From NCBI GenBank assembly GCA_016795325.1, contig JAEUHY010000015.1, positions 248,001 to 312,000 of the forward strand: a DNA stretch of 64,000 nucleotides. Reading direction: 5' to 3'. Position 1 is the stretch's first letter. The number at the start of each line of letters is the position of its first letter. The position numbers were made by a program, and so were the translations under genes. The notes below the pieces were generated by a model. That model had not been told where the DNA came from and made no database searches. It saw only the letters and a program-made list of their open reading frames with translations. The stretch comes from Planctomycetota bacterium. GTDB lineage: Bacteria; Planctomycetota; UBA1135; GCA-002686595. Of this stretch, positions 38,481 to 46,317 are shown piece by piece.

Positions 38481-39817
38481 GCTGCGGTCGTCGCCAACTT
38501 GCGGACGCGCACCTTGAGCACGCGTCGATCGGTGGCGTCGACGACGGCGAACTCGGCCCCCTCGCTCTCGAACTTCTCTCCGCGTTTGGGGAAGCGCCCA
38601 AAGTGCGCCAGCACGAAGCCCGCGAGCGTTTCGAAGTCGCGGTGCTCCGGCAACTCGAGCTCGAGCGCCTCGTTCACCTCGCTGACGTGCAACGTCGCGT
38701 CGACCTCTGCGGCGCCGCCGGCCAGATGGCGGATCGGCGCCGGCGCATCCTCGTCGTACTCGTCGGGGATCTCGCCCACGATCTCGCCGATGATGTCGCC
38801 CACGGTGACCAGTCCCGCGGTCCCGCCGTACTCGTCGAGCACGATCGCGATCTCGACGCGCGCGCGCCGCAGTTCGCTCAGCAGTTCGCGCACGCGTTTG
38901 GTCTCCGGCGTGAAGTACGCCGGGTGCAAGAGCTCGCGCAGGTCGGCTTCCTGGGCGCGGCCGTTGGCGAACGCCGCGACGAGGTCGCGCGCGGAGACGA
39001 CGCCGATGATCGTGTCGAGCGAGGTTTCGTAGACAGGGATGCGGCTGTGTCCGGTTTCGGCCAAGAGGCGCGCCGCGGCGAGCACTCCGCCTTCGACGTC
39101 GGCCGCCGCCAGCTTGGTGCGCGGCGTCATGACCGCGGCGACGTCGACGTCGCGGAATTCCATGACGTTGCCGATGATCTCCTTCTCGGTCTCGTCGAGA
39201 TGGCCGGAGATCTCCGCTTCGTCGATCACGTCGCGCAGCCCGGCCACGATCCGGCGCGTCGACTCGGGGTCGTCGCGCTGGCCGAACAGACGCAGCACGC
39301 CGCGCCGCACGACTTCGAACGCCGCGGTGAGCGCCTCGACCGGCAACTGCAAGGCGTGGAACACGGGCAGCGTGCGCCGCAGGATCGTGTCGCCGCCGCG
39401 CAGCGCGACGGCGCGTGCCAGGGCGTCGGTGGCGAACCACAACGCCGGCACGCACAGAGCGATGGTCTCGAGCACCACGCTGACGCGGCCTGGGTCACCG
39501 CCACCCAGCACCAGGAGCGTGCAGATGGCGAAGGTAAGCGACGAGGCCTGTTCGACGATGCTGGCGCTCGTGACGAGCCGGTCGGCCTTGACGAGCAACG
39601 GCTCCAGTCGCGCGCGCCGCTGCGCGCTCGGCTCGGCTTCGAGCACCCGCGCGGGGTCCGACTGGGCGAGCGAGCGACGGCCGACGGCCGAGGTCGCGGC
39701 CAGGCCGAGCGCGAGCACTGCGATGCCGAGGCTGACCAGATCGAGCCGGCTCCAGTCGACCGCCGCGCTCAGCGCCGGGGCGACAACAGGGGCGAGGGTC
39801 GGGGCGGGAATTGGCAC
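38477..39817 (-). CDS. CNNM/CorC-like transporter-associated protein with CBS domains
   Basis: A 446-aa membrane protein: two to three transmembrane helices (about 20-130, for example LVSLGIAVLALGLAATSAVG), then a pair of CBS domains (about 210-340, DVAAVMTPRTKLAAADVEG and HSRIPVYETSLDTIIGVVSARDLV), then a CorC_HlyC domain (380-446, YGGTAGLVTVGDIIGEIVGEI). These proteins are linked to magnesium or cobalt efflux. GTG 39817 is chosen because the membrane segment starts shortly after; an ATG at 39955 would add a basic, non-coding-looking extension. It heads the corC-recO-TPR-lptE operon. Confidence 0.85.
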   Translation of the reverse strand: MPIPAPTLAPVVAPALSAAVDWSRLDLVSLGIAVLALGLAATSAVGRRSLAQSDPARVLEAEPSAQRRARLEPLLVKADRLVTSASIVEQASSLTFAICTLLVLGGGDPGRVSVVLETIALCVPALWFATDALARAVALRGGDTILRRTLPVFHALQLPVEALTAAFEVVRRGVLRLFGQRDDPESTRRIVAGLRDVIDEAEISGHLDETEKEIIGNVMEFRDVDVAAVMTPRTKLAAADVEGGVLAAARLLAETGHSRIPVYETSLDTIIGVVSARDLVAAFANGRAQEADLRELLHPAYFTPETKRVRELLSELRRARVEIAIVLDEYGGTAGLVTVGDIIGEIVGEIPDEYDEDAPAPIRHLAGGAAEVDATLHVSEVNEALELELPEHRDFETLAGFVLAHFGRFPKRGEKFESEGAEFAVVDATDRRVLKVRVRKLATTAA

Positions 39818-40129
39818 GGCGAACAACGGAGTCGAGTGGGCGGGACGGCGAAGCCGAGGGCGGCGTCCACCCTCGAAGTCTAAGCGAAGCGCGGCCTCCG
39901 ACGTCGGACGCCGACGCGATCGAGGTGGGGCTGTGGCGTTTTCGTAGCGGCCCATGTGGGGTGGCGCGCTGGCTTTGTTACGAAATCGGATCCTGGCCGG
40001 CGGCGCGCGCCTCCCGGACAGCCGTGTTGCACACGGCAGGCGCGGCGCAAGTTGTTGCGCAGTAGTGCTTTGCGTTGTTTCGTGTGCGCAGGCGCGGGCC
40101 CTGGAACGGCGCTCGCGTAAGGGCTGAGC
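39818..40129. other. 312-bp divergent intergenic region with two palindromes
   Basis: Between the CorC-like gene and the sigma-factor gene. It holds a 7-bp hairpin GCCGTGT-TGC-ACACGGC (40021-40037) and, directly after, GCGCAA-GTTG-TTGCGC (40045-40060), which could be operator or promoter-proximal structures of the sigma-factor gene. No small gene was recognised. Confidence 0.45.
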
Positions 40130-40912
40130 ATGAACGCCCTCGCTGCTGCTCAACCGGTCGAATCCGTTCTCGGTGCCTCGGACCTCGACGCGCACATCCG
40201 CGACGTCCTGCTCGGACTCGGCTGCGACGTGGAGCGCGCCGACGACGAAAGCGTCGAACAACACCAGGATCGCCTCGACACGGCCCTGATGGCCTGGTTC
40301 CGCGACAGCGGCGCGAGCGAGGCCTTCGACGCGCTGTACCGCCATTCGCACCAGCGCGTCTGGAACTGGCTGCGCTGGGTGCTGGCCGAGCAGCGGGCTC
40401 GCCTGGACCCGCTCGAGCTTCTCCAGGACACCTACGTCAACGTGTACCGCTACGCGCGCGGCTTCCGTTCCGAGCACCGCGGCAGCTTCCGCGTCTGGGT
40501 GCGCACGATCGCCGCCAATGTGGTGCGCCGCGCGCGCTCCGTCGCGGCGCGACTGCGCCATCTGGGCTCCGAGGACCAGGCGGCGCAACTCCCCGAGAGC
40601 GAGCACCGCTCGCCCCATGCGCGCGCCATCGAGGGTGAGGAGAGCGCCGGCCTGCGCGGCGCCTGCGTGATCTTGCTCCAGCACTACCTGGCCGCCTTCG
40701 GGCAACTCTCGGAGCGCGATCAGCACGCCCTGGAGCTCGTCGAGGTGCGTGGACTGTCGTACAGCGAGGCCTGCGCGGTCCTGCACGTCGGCGGCTCGAA
40801 CATGAAGATGATCATGCTGCGGGCGCGCCGCCGCCTCCTCGCGCGCATGGCGGCGACCCTGCGCGTGGCCGAACTCGTCGACGCCTCGTGCGCCGCGCTG
40901 GTGGCGGCCTGA
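40130..40912 (+). CDS. ECF-type RNA polymerase sigma factor
   Basis: A 260-aa sigma70-family protein with region 2 (FDALYRHSHQRVWNWLRWVL ... LQDTYVNVYRYARGF) and region 4 (LSERDQHALELVEVRGLSYSEACAVLHV ... RRRLLARMA), about 75-250, and no region 1.1 or 3. An extra acidic N-terminal stretch of about 45 residues precedes region 2. Start ATG 40130 has AAGGG six bases upstream. No anti-sigma gene is next to it; its targets are not visible from sequence. The palindrome-rich upstream region hints at autoregulation. Confidence 0.85.
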   Translation: MNALAAAQPVESVLGASDLDAHIRDVLLGLGCDVERADDESVEQHQDRLDTALMAWFRDSGASEAFDALYRHSHQRVWNWLRWVLAEQRARLDPLELLQDTYVNVYRYARGFRSEHRGSFRVWVRTIAANVVRRARSVAARLRHLGSEDQAAQLPESEHRSPHARAIEGEESAGLRGACVILLQHYLAAFGQLSERDQHALELVEVRGLSYSEACAVLHVGGSNMKMIMLRARRRLLARMAATLRVAELVDASCAALVAA

Positions 40913-40955
40913 CGCGAGCCTCCCGTGCGGCGCGGCGGCTGCTAGCTTGGCCGCC

Positions 40956-42242
40956 ATGTCGAGCGTCGAGCGAACTGGCCGCGTTGCTCCCCGTGAAGTT
41001 TCGCTCGTGATCCGCAACGCGGCGGAACTCGCGACACCGCTCGGAAACAGCCCGCGCCTGGGCGCGGCGCTCGCACAGCTCCGCGTCGTGCCGGATCCGC
41101 TGCTCGCGATCGACGGCGAGCAGATCGTCGCGATCGGGCCGCAGCGTGAACTCGGTGAGCGCTTCGTCGGCCGGCTCGAGCTCGACGCGCGCCGCGGCAC
41201 GCTCGTTCCAGGTTTCGTCGACGCGCACACCCATCCGGTGTTCGCGACCACGCGTGAGGACGAGTTCGAGCTGCGCACCCGCGGCGCCAGCTATGCCGAG
41301 ATCGCCGCGGCCGGCGGCGGCATCCTCTCGACGACGCGCGGCGTGCGCGCGGCCTCGCAGACGGAACTCGAGGAGCGCCTGAGCGCGCACCTCGCGCGCT
41401 TCGTCGAGCACGGTACGACGACCGTCGAGGCCAAGAGCGGCTACGGTTTGTCGGTCGACGACGAGCTCAAGTGCTTGCGCGCGATCGCCGCGGTGCGCGC
41501 GCGCTCGGAGCTCGATCTCGCGCCGACGTTCCTTGGCGCGCACGACTACCCGCTCGAGCACCGCGCGGACAAGCCCGCCTACGTGCGCGCCATCCTCGAT
41601 GAGATGCTTCCGCGCGTCGCAGCCGAGGGCTTGGCCGAGTACTGCGACGTGTTCACGGAGACGATCGCTTTTTCGCTCGAGGACTCGCGCCGCATCCTCG
41701 AGCGGGCGCGCGAACTCGGACTGGGCCTGCGGATGCATGTCGACCAGCTCACGCCGCTGGGCGGGGCCGAACTCGCCGCGGAACTCGGCGCGGCGAGCGC
41801 GGACCATCTCGAGCACGTGAGCGAACGCGGCATCGAGCGGCTGCGCGAGAGCGGCGTGGTCGCCGTGCTGTGTCCGGTCGTCCCGCTGTTCCTGCGCCAG
41901 ACGGTCGAAGCGCCGGGGCGCAAGCTCATCGACGCCGGCGTCGCCGTCGCGATCTCGACGGACTTCAATCCGGGCAGCTGCTACCTGCCGAGCATGCCCG
42001 AGGTCTGCTCGTGGGCCGCGCTGCGCTACCGCATGAGCGCCGCCGAGTGCTTGAGCGCGGCGACACTCAACGCCGCCTGCTCGTTGGGGCGCGGCGCGGA
42101 GCTGGGTTCACTCGAGGTCGGCAAGCGCGCCGACGTCGTCGTGCTCGATGCGCCCAACCACAAACACCTCGTGTACGAGCTCGGACGCAACCCGGTGCGC
42201 GCGGTGGTCGCGCGGGGTCGGCTGGTCCGCTCGCGCGGCTGA
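40956..42242 (+). CDS. hutI: Imidazolonepropionase
   Basis: It hydrolyses imidazolone-5-propionate to N-formimino-L-glutamate in histidine degradation. The 428-aa amidohydrolase has the metal motif DAHTHPVF, then TTVEAKSGYGLS, the LGAHDYP and HVDQL segments and a late D in ISTDFNPGS, in the order of the hutI family. ATG 40956 is preferred over the nearby TTG 40947. It is followed 39 bp later by ftcD. Confidence 0.93.
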   Translation: MSSVERTGRVAPREVSLVIRNAAELATPLGNSPRLGAALAQLRVVPDPLLAIDGEQIVAIGPQRELGERFVGRLELDARRGTLVPGFVDAHTHPVFATTREDEFELRTRGASYAEIAAAGGGILSTTRGVRAASQTELEERLSAHLARFVEHGTTTVEAKSGYGLSVDDELKCLRAIAAVRARSELDLAPTFLGAHDYPLEHRADKPAYVRAILDEMLPRVAAEGLAEYCDVFTETIAFSLEDSRRILERARELGLGLRMHVDQLTPLGGAELAAELGAASADHLEHVSERGIERLRESGVVAVLCPVVPLFLRQTVEAPGRKLIDAGVAVAISTDFNPGSCYLPSMPEVCSWAALRYRMSAAECLSAATLNAACSLGRGAELGSLEVGKRADVVVLDAPNHKHLVYELGRNPVRAVVARGRLVRSRG

Positions 42243-42281
42243 CCGTACCTTCTTGCGCTCCTCCAGCCGAAAGTCGCGCCC

Positions 42282-43178
42282 ATGCCGCTCGTCGAATGCG
42301 TTCCCAATTTCTCTGAAGGCCGCCGTCCCCAGGTGCTCGAGCGGATCCTCGCTTCGATCCGTGCCACGCCCGGCGTGAAGCTGATCGACCACACCATGGA
42401 CGCCAGCCACAACCGCGCCGTGGTGACGATGGTGGGCGAAGGCGAGCCGGTGGCCGAGGCCGCTTTCCGCGCCATCGCCACCGCGCGCGATGTGCTCGAC
42501 CTCAACACGCACCAGGGCGAGCACCCGCGCATCGGCGCGACGGACGTGGTGCCGTTCGTGCCGCTCGATGGCGCGACCATGGGCTACTGCGTGCGGCTCG
42601 CGCACCGGCTCGGCGAGCGCGTCGGACGCGAGCTTTCGATCCCGGTCTACTTCTACGAGCAAGCGGCTCTGCGTCCCGAGCGGCGCAACCTGCCGGACGT
42701 GCGCAACATCGGCTACGAGAAGCTGCGCGAGGCCATCGCGGTCGACGCTGCGCGCCGCCCCGACGAAGGTCCGGCGGGCGCGCTGCACCCGACCGCGGGC
42801 GCGACCGTCATCGGTGCGCGCTTCTTCCTGATCGCCTTCAACGTGAACCTGCGCACGGAGAACGTGCAGGTCGCGAAGGACATCGCCAAGCGCATCCGCG
42901 AACGTGACGGCGGACTGCCGGGCATCAAGGCGATGGGCTTCTTCCTCGACGATCTCAAGCTCGCGCAGGTGAGCATGAACGTGTGCAACTTCCAGGCGAC
43001 CGGCCTGGTGCGTGTCTACGAGGAGATCGAGAAGCTGGCGCGCGAGCGCGGCGTCGAGATCCACGAGAGCGAGCTGGTCGGACTTGCACCGCGCGAAGCG
43101 TTGCCGGCCGGCGCCGCCGAGCGCATTCGCTTGCGAGGCTTCGATGCGCACAAGCAGATCATCGAAGCGCTGCTCTGA
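42282..43178 (+). CDS. ftcD: Glutamate formimidoyltransferase
   Basis: It transfers the formimino group of N-formimino-L-glutamate, the product of HutI, to tetrahydrofolate. The 298-aa single-domain form starts MPLVECVPNFSEGRRPQVLERI and has LIDHTMDASHNRAVVTMVGE and HQGEHPRIGATDVVPFVPL, the family substrate-binding stretches. It lacks the fused cyclodeaminase domain of eukaryotic FtcD. With hutI it forms the end of a histidine-utilisation route; hutH and hutU are not in the window. Confidence 0.93.
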   Translation: MPLVECVPNFSEGRRPQVLERILASIRATPGVKLIDHTMDASHNRAVVTMVGEGEPVAEAAFRAIATARDVLDLNTHQGEHPRIGATDVVPFVPLDGATMGYCVRLAHRLGERVGRELSIPVYFYEQAALRPERRNLPDVRNIGYEKLREAIAVDAARRPDEGPAGALHPTAGATVIGARFFLIAFNVNLRTENVQVAKDIAKRIRERDGGLPGIKAMGFFLDDLKLAQVSMNVCNFQATGLVRVYEEIEKLARERGVEIHESELVGLAPREALPAGAAERIRLRGFDAHKQIIEALL

Positions 43179-44628
43179 TTCTCTCCTCGCCGCGTTGGCG
43201 TGGGTCGCGACGTGCGGCGCCGACGTCGCCTTCGCTCAGTCGCAGGAGCCCCAGCCCGAGACGTTCGGCGGCCGCTTGGAAGGCGCAGCGCTCGAGGCGC
43301 ACGCGCTCCTCGAGCGCAAGGAGCATCTGAGTGTGGTGGCGTGCGAGCGCCGCACGCGTTTCCTCGAGCACTACGCGCAGGCCGACGGCGCACGGCGCGA
43401 GCGTGCGCTCGCGTTGCTCGAAGCGGCCCGGCCCGCCGGTGCGAGCACCGGGTGGCAACCGAGCGCGGCCCTGCTGCGCCGCGCCGAGGCGCTGCTGCAG
43501 GACCGCGCGGAGAGCGCAGCGGACGCGGAACTCGAGCGCTTCGACGCGCTCGCCGGAGCGCTCGATCTGGTGGCGATTCCAGGCGCGTTCGAGTTGCGCG
43601 AGAAGGAGCCGACCACGCCGGTCACCGTGCGCGTCGCCCTGCTTTCGGCCGCACAGGCGCGCGACTGTGAGTTCGTCTTGCAGTGGATCGACTCCGCGCG
43701 CCGCCAGGTGCACGGGCGCAAGGAGCCCGTCGATGCGCGCGGCTTCGCCGGCCAGGGTTTCGACATGTTCTTGCGCGCGCCTTTGTGCGAGCCCGGCGCA
43801 TGTTGGTTGTACGGGCGCATCGCGCCGCGCGGCGTCGCGCCCTTCGCGGTGCGCACGGCCGAGATCCGCGTCGATGCGATCGAGCGGCTCGACGCCCGCC
43901 TCGCGGCGCTGCGCGAACGCTCGCTCGGCGATCACCCCGGCTACGTGCGGCTGGGTGAACTGCTCACGAGCCTGATCGTCCGCGGCGCGCGACGCAGCGC
44001 GTCGCTCGGCGGCGCCGACCTGCTCGCGGCGCTGGAAGCCTGGAGCGAATCCGGGCCGGCGCCGGGCTCGCCGGTTCCGATCGAAGCCCTGGACACCTCG
44101 CCGGGCGGCGCGGAGCGCTGGCTGTGGAGCTACAGCCCTAGCGCGACGCCGCGGCGAGCGTTGGCGTTGTTCGCGGGGCCCGACGAGCCCGCCGACGCGC
44201 CCTTCGCGGGCGCCGCAGGTCTGGAATGGATGCGCTGGGCCGAGCGCAGCGCGACCCAGTTGTTCGCCGTCAACGCACCGACCGAACCCGGTGAACTCGA
44301 AACGCTGCTCGCGCGCTTGCGCGCCTGGAGCGGGGGGCTGGAGTTCGGCGTCGTGGTTCGCGACGACGCCTGGCGCGCCTTCAGCCTCGGGCTCGCGACC
44401 CTCAGCGGACAGCCCTTCGATGCGTGGATCGTGAACGTCTCCACTCCCGCGAGCCACCACGGCGCGCTCCTCGCGGCTTGCCCCGGACTCCTCGTCGCTC
44501 CCGGACCTGCGCCCGCGGCGCGTCCGGGCCTGGAGTGGGTCGAGGGCGCGCGGCTGCCCTTGATCGAGGAAGCGCTCCTGCCCGCGCACGTGGAGGCCTG
44601 GTACACGCGGCGCGAGTCCGCTCGCTGA
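43144..44628 (+). CDS. Secreted hypothetical protein (494 aa) overlapping ftcD
   Basis: Not recognised. ATG 43144 lies inside the end of ftcD (35 bp overlap) and gives a good signal peptide (SLLAALAWVATCGADVAFA). The body is Ala/Glu/Arg-rich and mostly helical up to about 150, then more mixed (CEFVLQWIDSARRQ, WLWSYSPSATPRRALALF). The C-terminal part ends in a sequence like a hydrolase fold without a catalytic motif (SHHGALLAACPGLLV). It overlaps the next gene by one base (TGATG) and so is the first of three coupled envelope genes. Confidence 0.65.
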   Translation: MRTSRSSKRCSDSLLAALAWVATCGADVAFAQSQEPQPETFGGRLEGAALEAHALLERKEHLSVVACERRTRFLEHYAQADGARRERALALLEAARPAGASTGWQPSAALLRRAEALLQDRAESAADAELERFDALAGALDLVAIPGAFELREKEPTTPVTVRVALLSAAQARDCEFVLQWIDSARRQVHGRKEPVDARGFAGQGFDMFLRAPLCEPGACWLYGRIAPRGVAPFAVRTAEIRVDAIERLDARLAALRERSLGDHPGYVRLGELLTSLIVRGARRSASLGGADLLAALEAWSESGPAPGSPVPIEALDTSPGGAERWLWSYSPSATPRRALALFAGPDEPADAPFAGAAGLEWMRWAERSATQLFAVNAPTEPGELETLLARLRAWSGGLEFGVVVRDDAWRAFSLGLATLSGQPFDAWIVNVSTPASHHGALLAACPGLLVAPGPAPAARPGLEWVEGARLPLIEEALLPAHVEAWYTRRESAR

Positions 44629-46277
44629 TGGCTCGGCTTGGCGTCGCGGCGCGCACGCTGCGGGTCGCCTGGATGGCGGCCTGTGTCGCGCTTCTCCTCG
44701 CGCTCGCCATCGCTCGGCGCACGCAACCGCAGGAACCTCGCCTCCAACGGGATCCCTACGCCGCCTTCGACACCGACGGCGAGTGGCGGCGGCGCGCGGT
44801 GGAGTTGACGGCGCTGCACCGCCAAGCGCTCGGCCCCGACCGTTTCGTCGAGGCCGAGGCGCAGAGGCCCGCTTGGCCAGGACTCGTCGTGACGAGCGTG
44901 GCGCTCGCCTTCACGTGGACGGCGACGCCGTCGCCGGAGGGTACGGGCGCAGACGAGGCGGGGCGCGTCGAGGCGGTCGTGCGCCGTTGGATGCTGGCGT
45001 GCGCCTTGGCCTCGGCCGCGTGTGGCGCGTGGATCGCGGCGCGCTTGGCGAGCGGCGCAGGCGTCGCACGGCTGCGCGCCGCGCTCGTCGCCGGCGGCTG
45101 GCTCGCGCTCTCTCCGTGGGCGCTCGAACGCGAGCACGTCGAGCGCTTCGATCCCCACGCGTTGCTCGTGCTCCTGTGCTGCGCGCAACTGGGCGCCTGC
45201 GCGTTCGCGTTGTACGCGCGCGAACGCATCGACGTGTTCGCTGGCTCACTCGTCGCGGGCGCGGCCGCCGGCGCCGGTCTCGTGGCCGGAGTCGAGACCT
45301 GGCCCGTCGCCGCGTCGTGCGGCGCCGCGCTCGGCCTGCACGCGCTGCGTGAGGTCGAAGGCCGCTCGCGCGAGGCTCTGCTCGCCCCGCTGTGCTTCGT
45401 GGTCGTCTTGCTGGGCGTGGCCGGAATCGGAGCGGGCCCGCTCGACGCACGCGAACTGGCGCCGGCGTTCGACGGCCGCGCGCGCGGCTGGCTCGCGGCT
45501 TCGCCGGGTTGGATTGCGGGCGTCGCGATCGCGGCTGCCGCCGCGCTGCGCCTCGCCTTCGAGCGCCGCGTCGACCCGTTCCAGGCTGCGCTGCTCACGG
45601 CGGGATCCGCTTCGTTCCTGCTCGCGCTCGTGGACGCGCGCTTCTCGGCGCCTGCCCATGCCGCGCTCGCGCTGGCCGCCGGCAGCGCCGCCGCGCGCGA
45701 GTACGCGCACGTTCCCGGGCACGCGTCGCGCGTGGCGTGGATCACGCTGTGGGTCGCGCTGGCGCTCATCCTGTTCGACGTGCGGCCTGCCGCCGCCTCG
45801 CAGACGCGCGAGGTCGATGACCTGCGCGCCGGGCTCACTTGGCTGCGCGAGAACAGCGTCGCGCCGGGTCCCTTCAACCATCCCGCGGCGGAACAGAACT
45901 GGCGTGTGGCCAGCGCTCCTCGTCTGGCGGGACCGATCGTCGGGCGCGCGCGCCGACCGACGGTCGCGGCCGAGCGGGAGCACGCCGCGAGCGAGGCCGC
46001 ACGCGCGCTCGAACTGGCCTTCGGCGCCGAGTCGGACGCGGAGTTCACGCGACGGCTCGACTCGAACAGGGCGCGCTGGATCGTCGCCAGCACTGCGATG
46101 CAGCGCGACGCAGGGCTGTGCGCGAGCGCCGCGTCCAGCGCGCGCGTGGCCCGTTTGCTCGACCCGCAGGCCTCCCTGGCGGGGTGGCGTGCGCAGCGCG
46201 CGTTCGGCGATCCGATTTCGTGCGTGTTGTGGGAGCGCGAGGAGGCGGAGGCGCCCGGGCGGACGCAAGCGCGCTGA
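44628..46277 (+). CDS. Polytopic membrane protein, possible GT-C type glycosyltransferase
   Basis: A 549-aa protein with about ten hydrophobic segments between residues 10 and 400 (for example VAWMAACVALLLALAIA, ALLVLLCCAQLGACAFAL, LCFVVVLLGVAGIGAG). An extramembrane loop after the first segment contains DPYAAFDTDGEW. The topology and the acidic first loop resemble GT-C or PMT-like enzymes that use lipid-linked sugars, but no definitive motif is visible. The soluble C-terminal part (400-549) is unrecognised. Start ATG 44628 shares a base with the preceding stop. An alternative is a generic membrane protein. Confidence 0.6.
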   Translation: MARLGVAARTLRVAWMAACVALLLALAIARRTQPQEPRLQRDPYAAFDTDGEWRRRAVELTALHRQALGPDRFVEAEAQRPAWPGLVVTSVALAFTWTATPSPEGTGADEAGRVEAVVRRWMLACALASAACGAWIAARLASGAGVARLRAALVAGGWLALSPWALEREHVERFDPHALLVLLCCAQLGACAFALYARERIDVFAGSLVAGAAAGAGLVAGVETWPVAASCGAALGLHALREVEGRSREALLAPLCFVVVLLGVAGIGAGPLDARELAPAFDGRARGWLAASPGWIAGVAIAAAAALRLAFERRVDPFQAALLTAGSASFLLALVDARFSAPAHAALALAAGSAAAREYAHVPGHASRVAWITLWVALALILFDVRPAAASQTREVDDLRAGLTWLRENSVAPGPFNHPAAEQNWRVASAPRLAGPIVGRARRPTVAAEREHAASEAARALELAFGAESDAEFTRRLDSNRARWIVASTAMQRDAGLCASAASSARVARLLDPQASLAGWRAQRAFGDPISCVLWEREEAEAPGRTQAR

Positions 46278-46317
46278 CCGCACTGCGCACGACGCTATCC
46301 TTCTCGCCCCGCATTCG

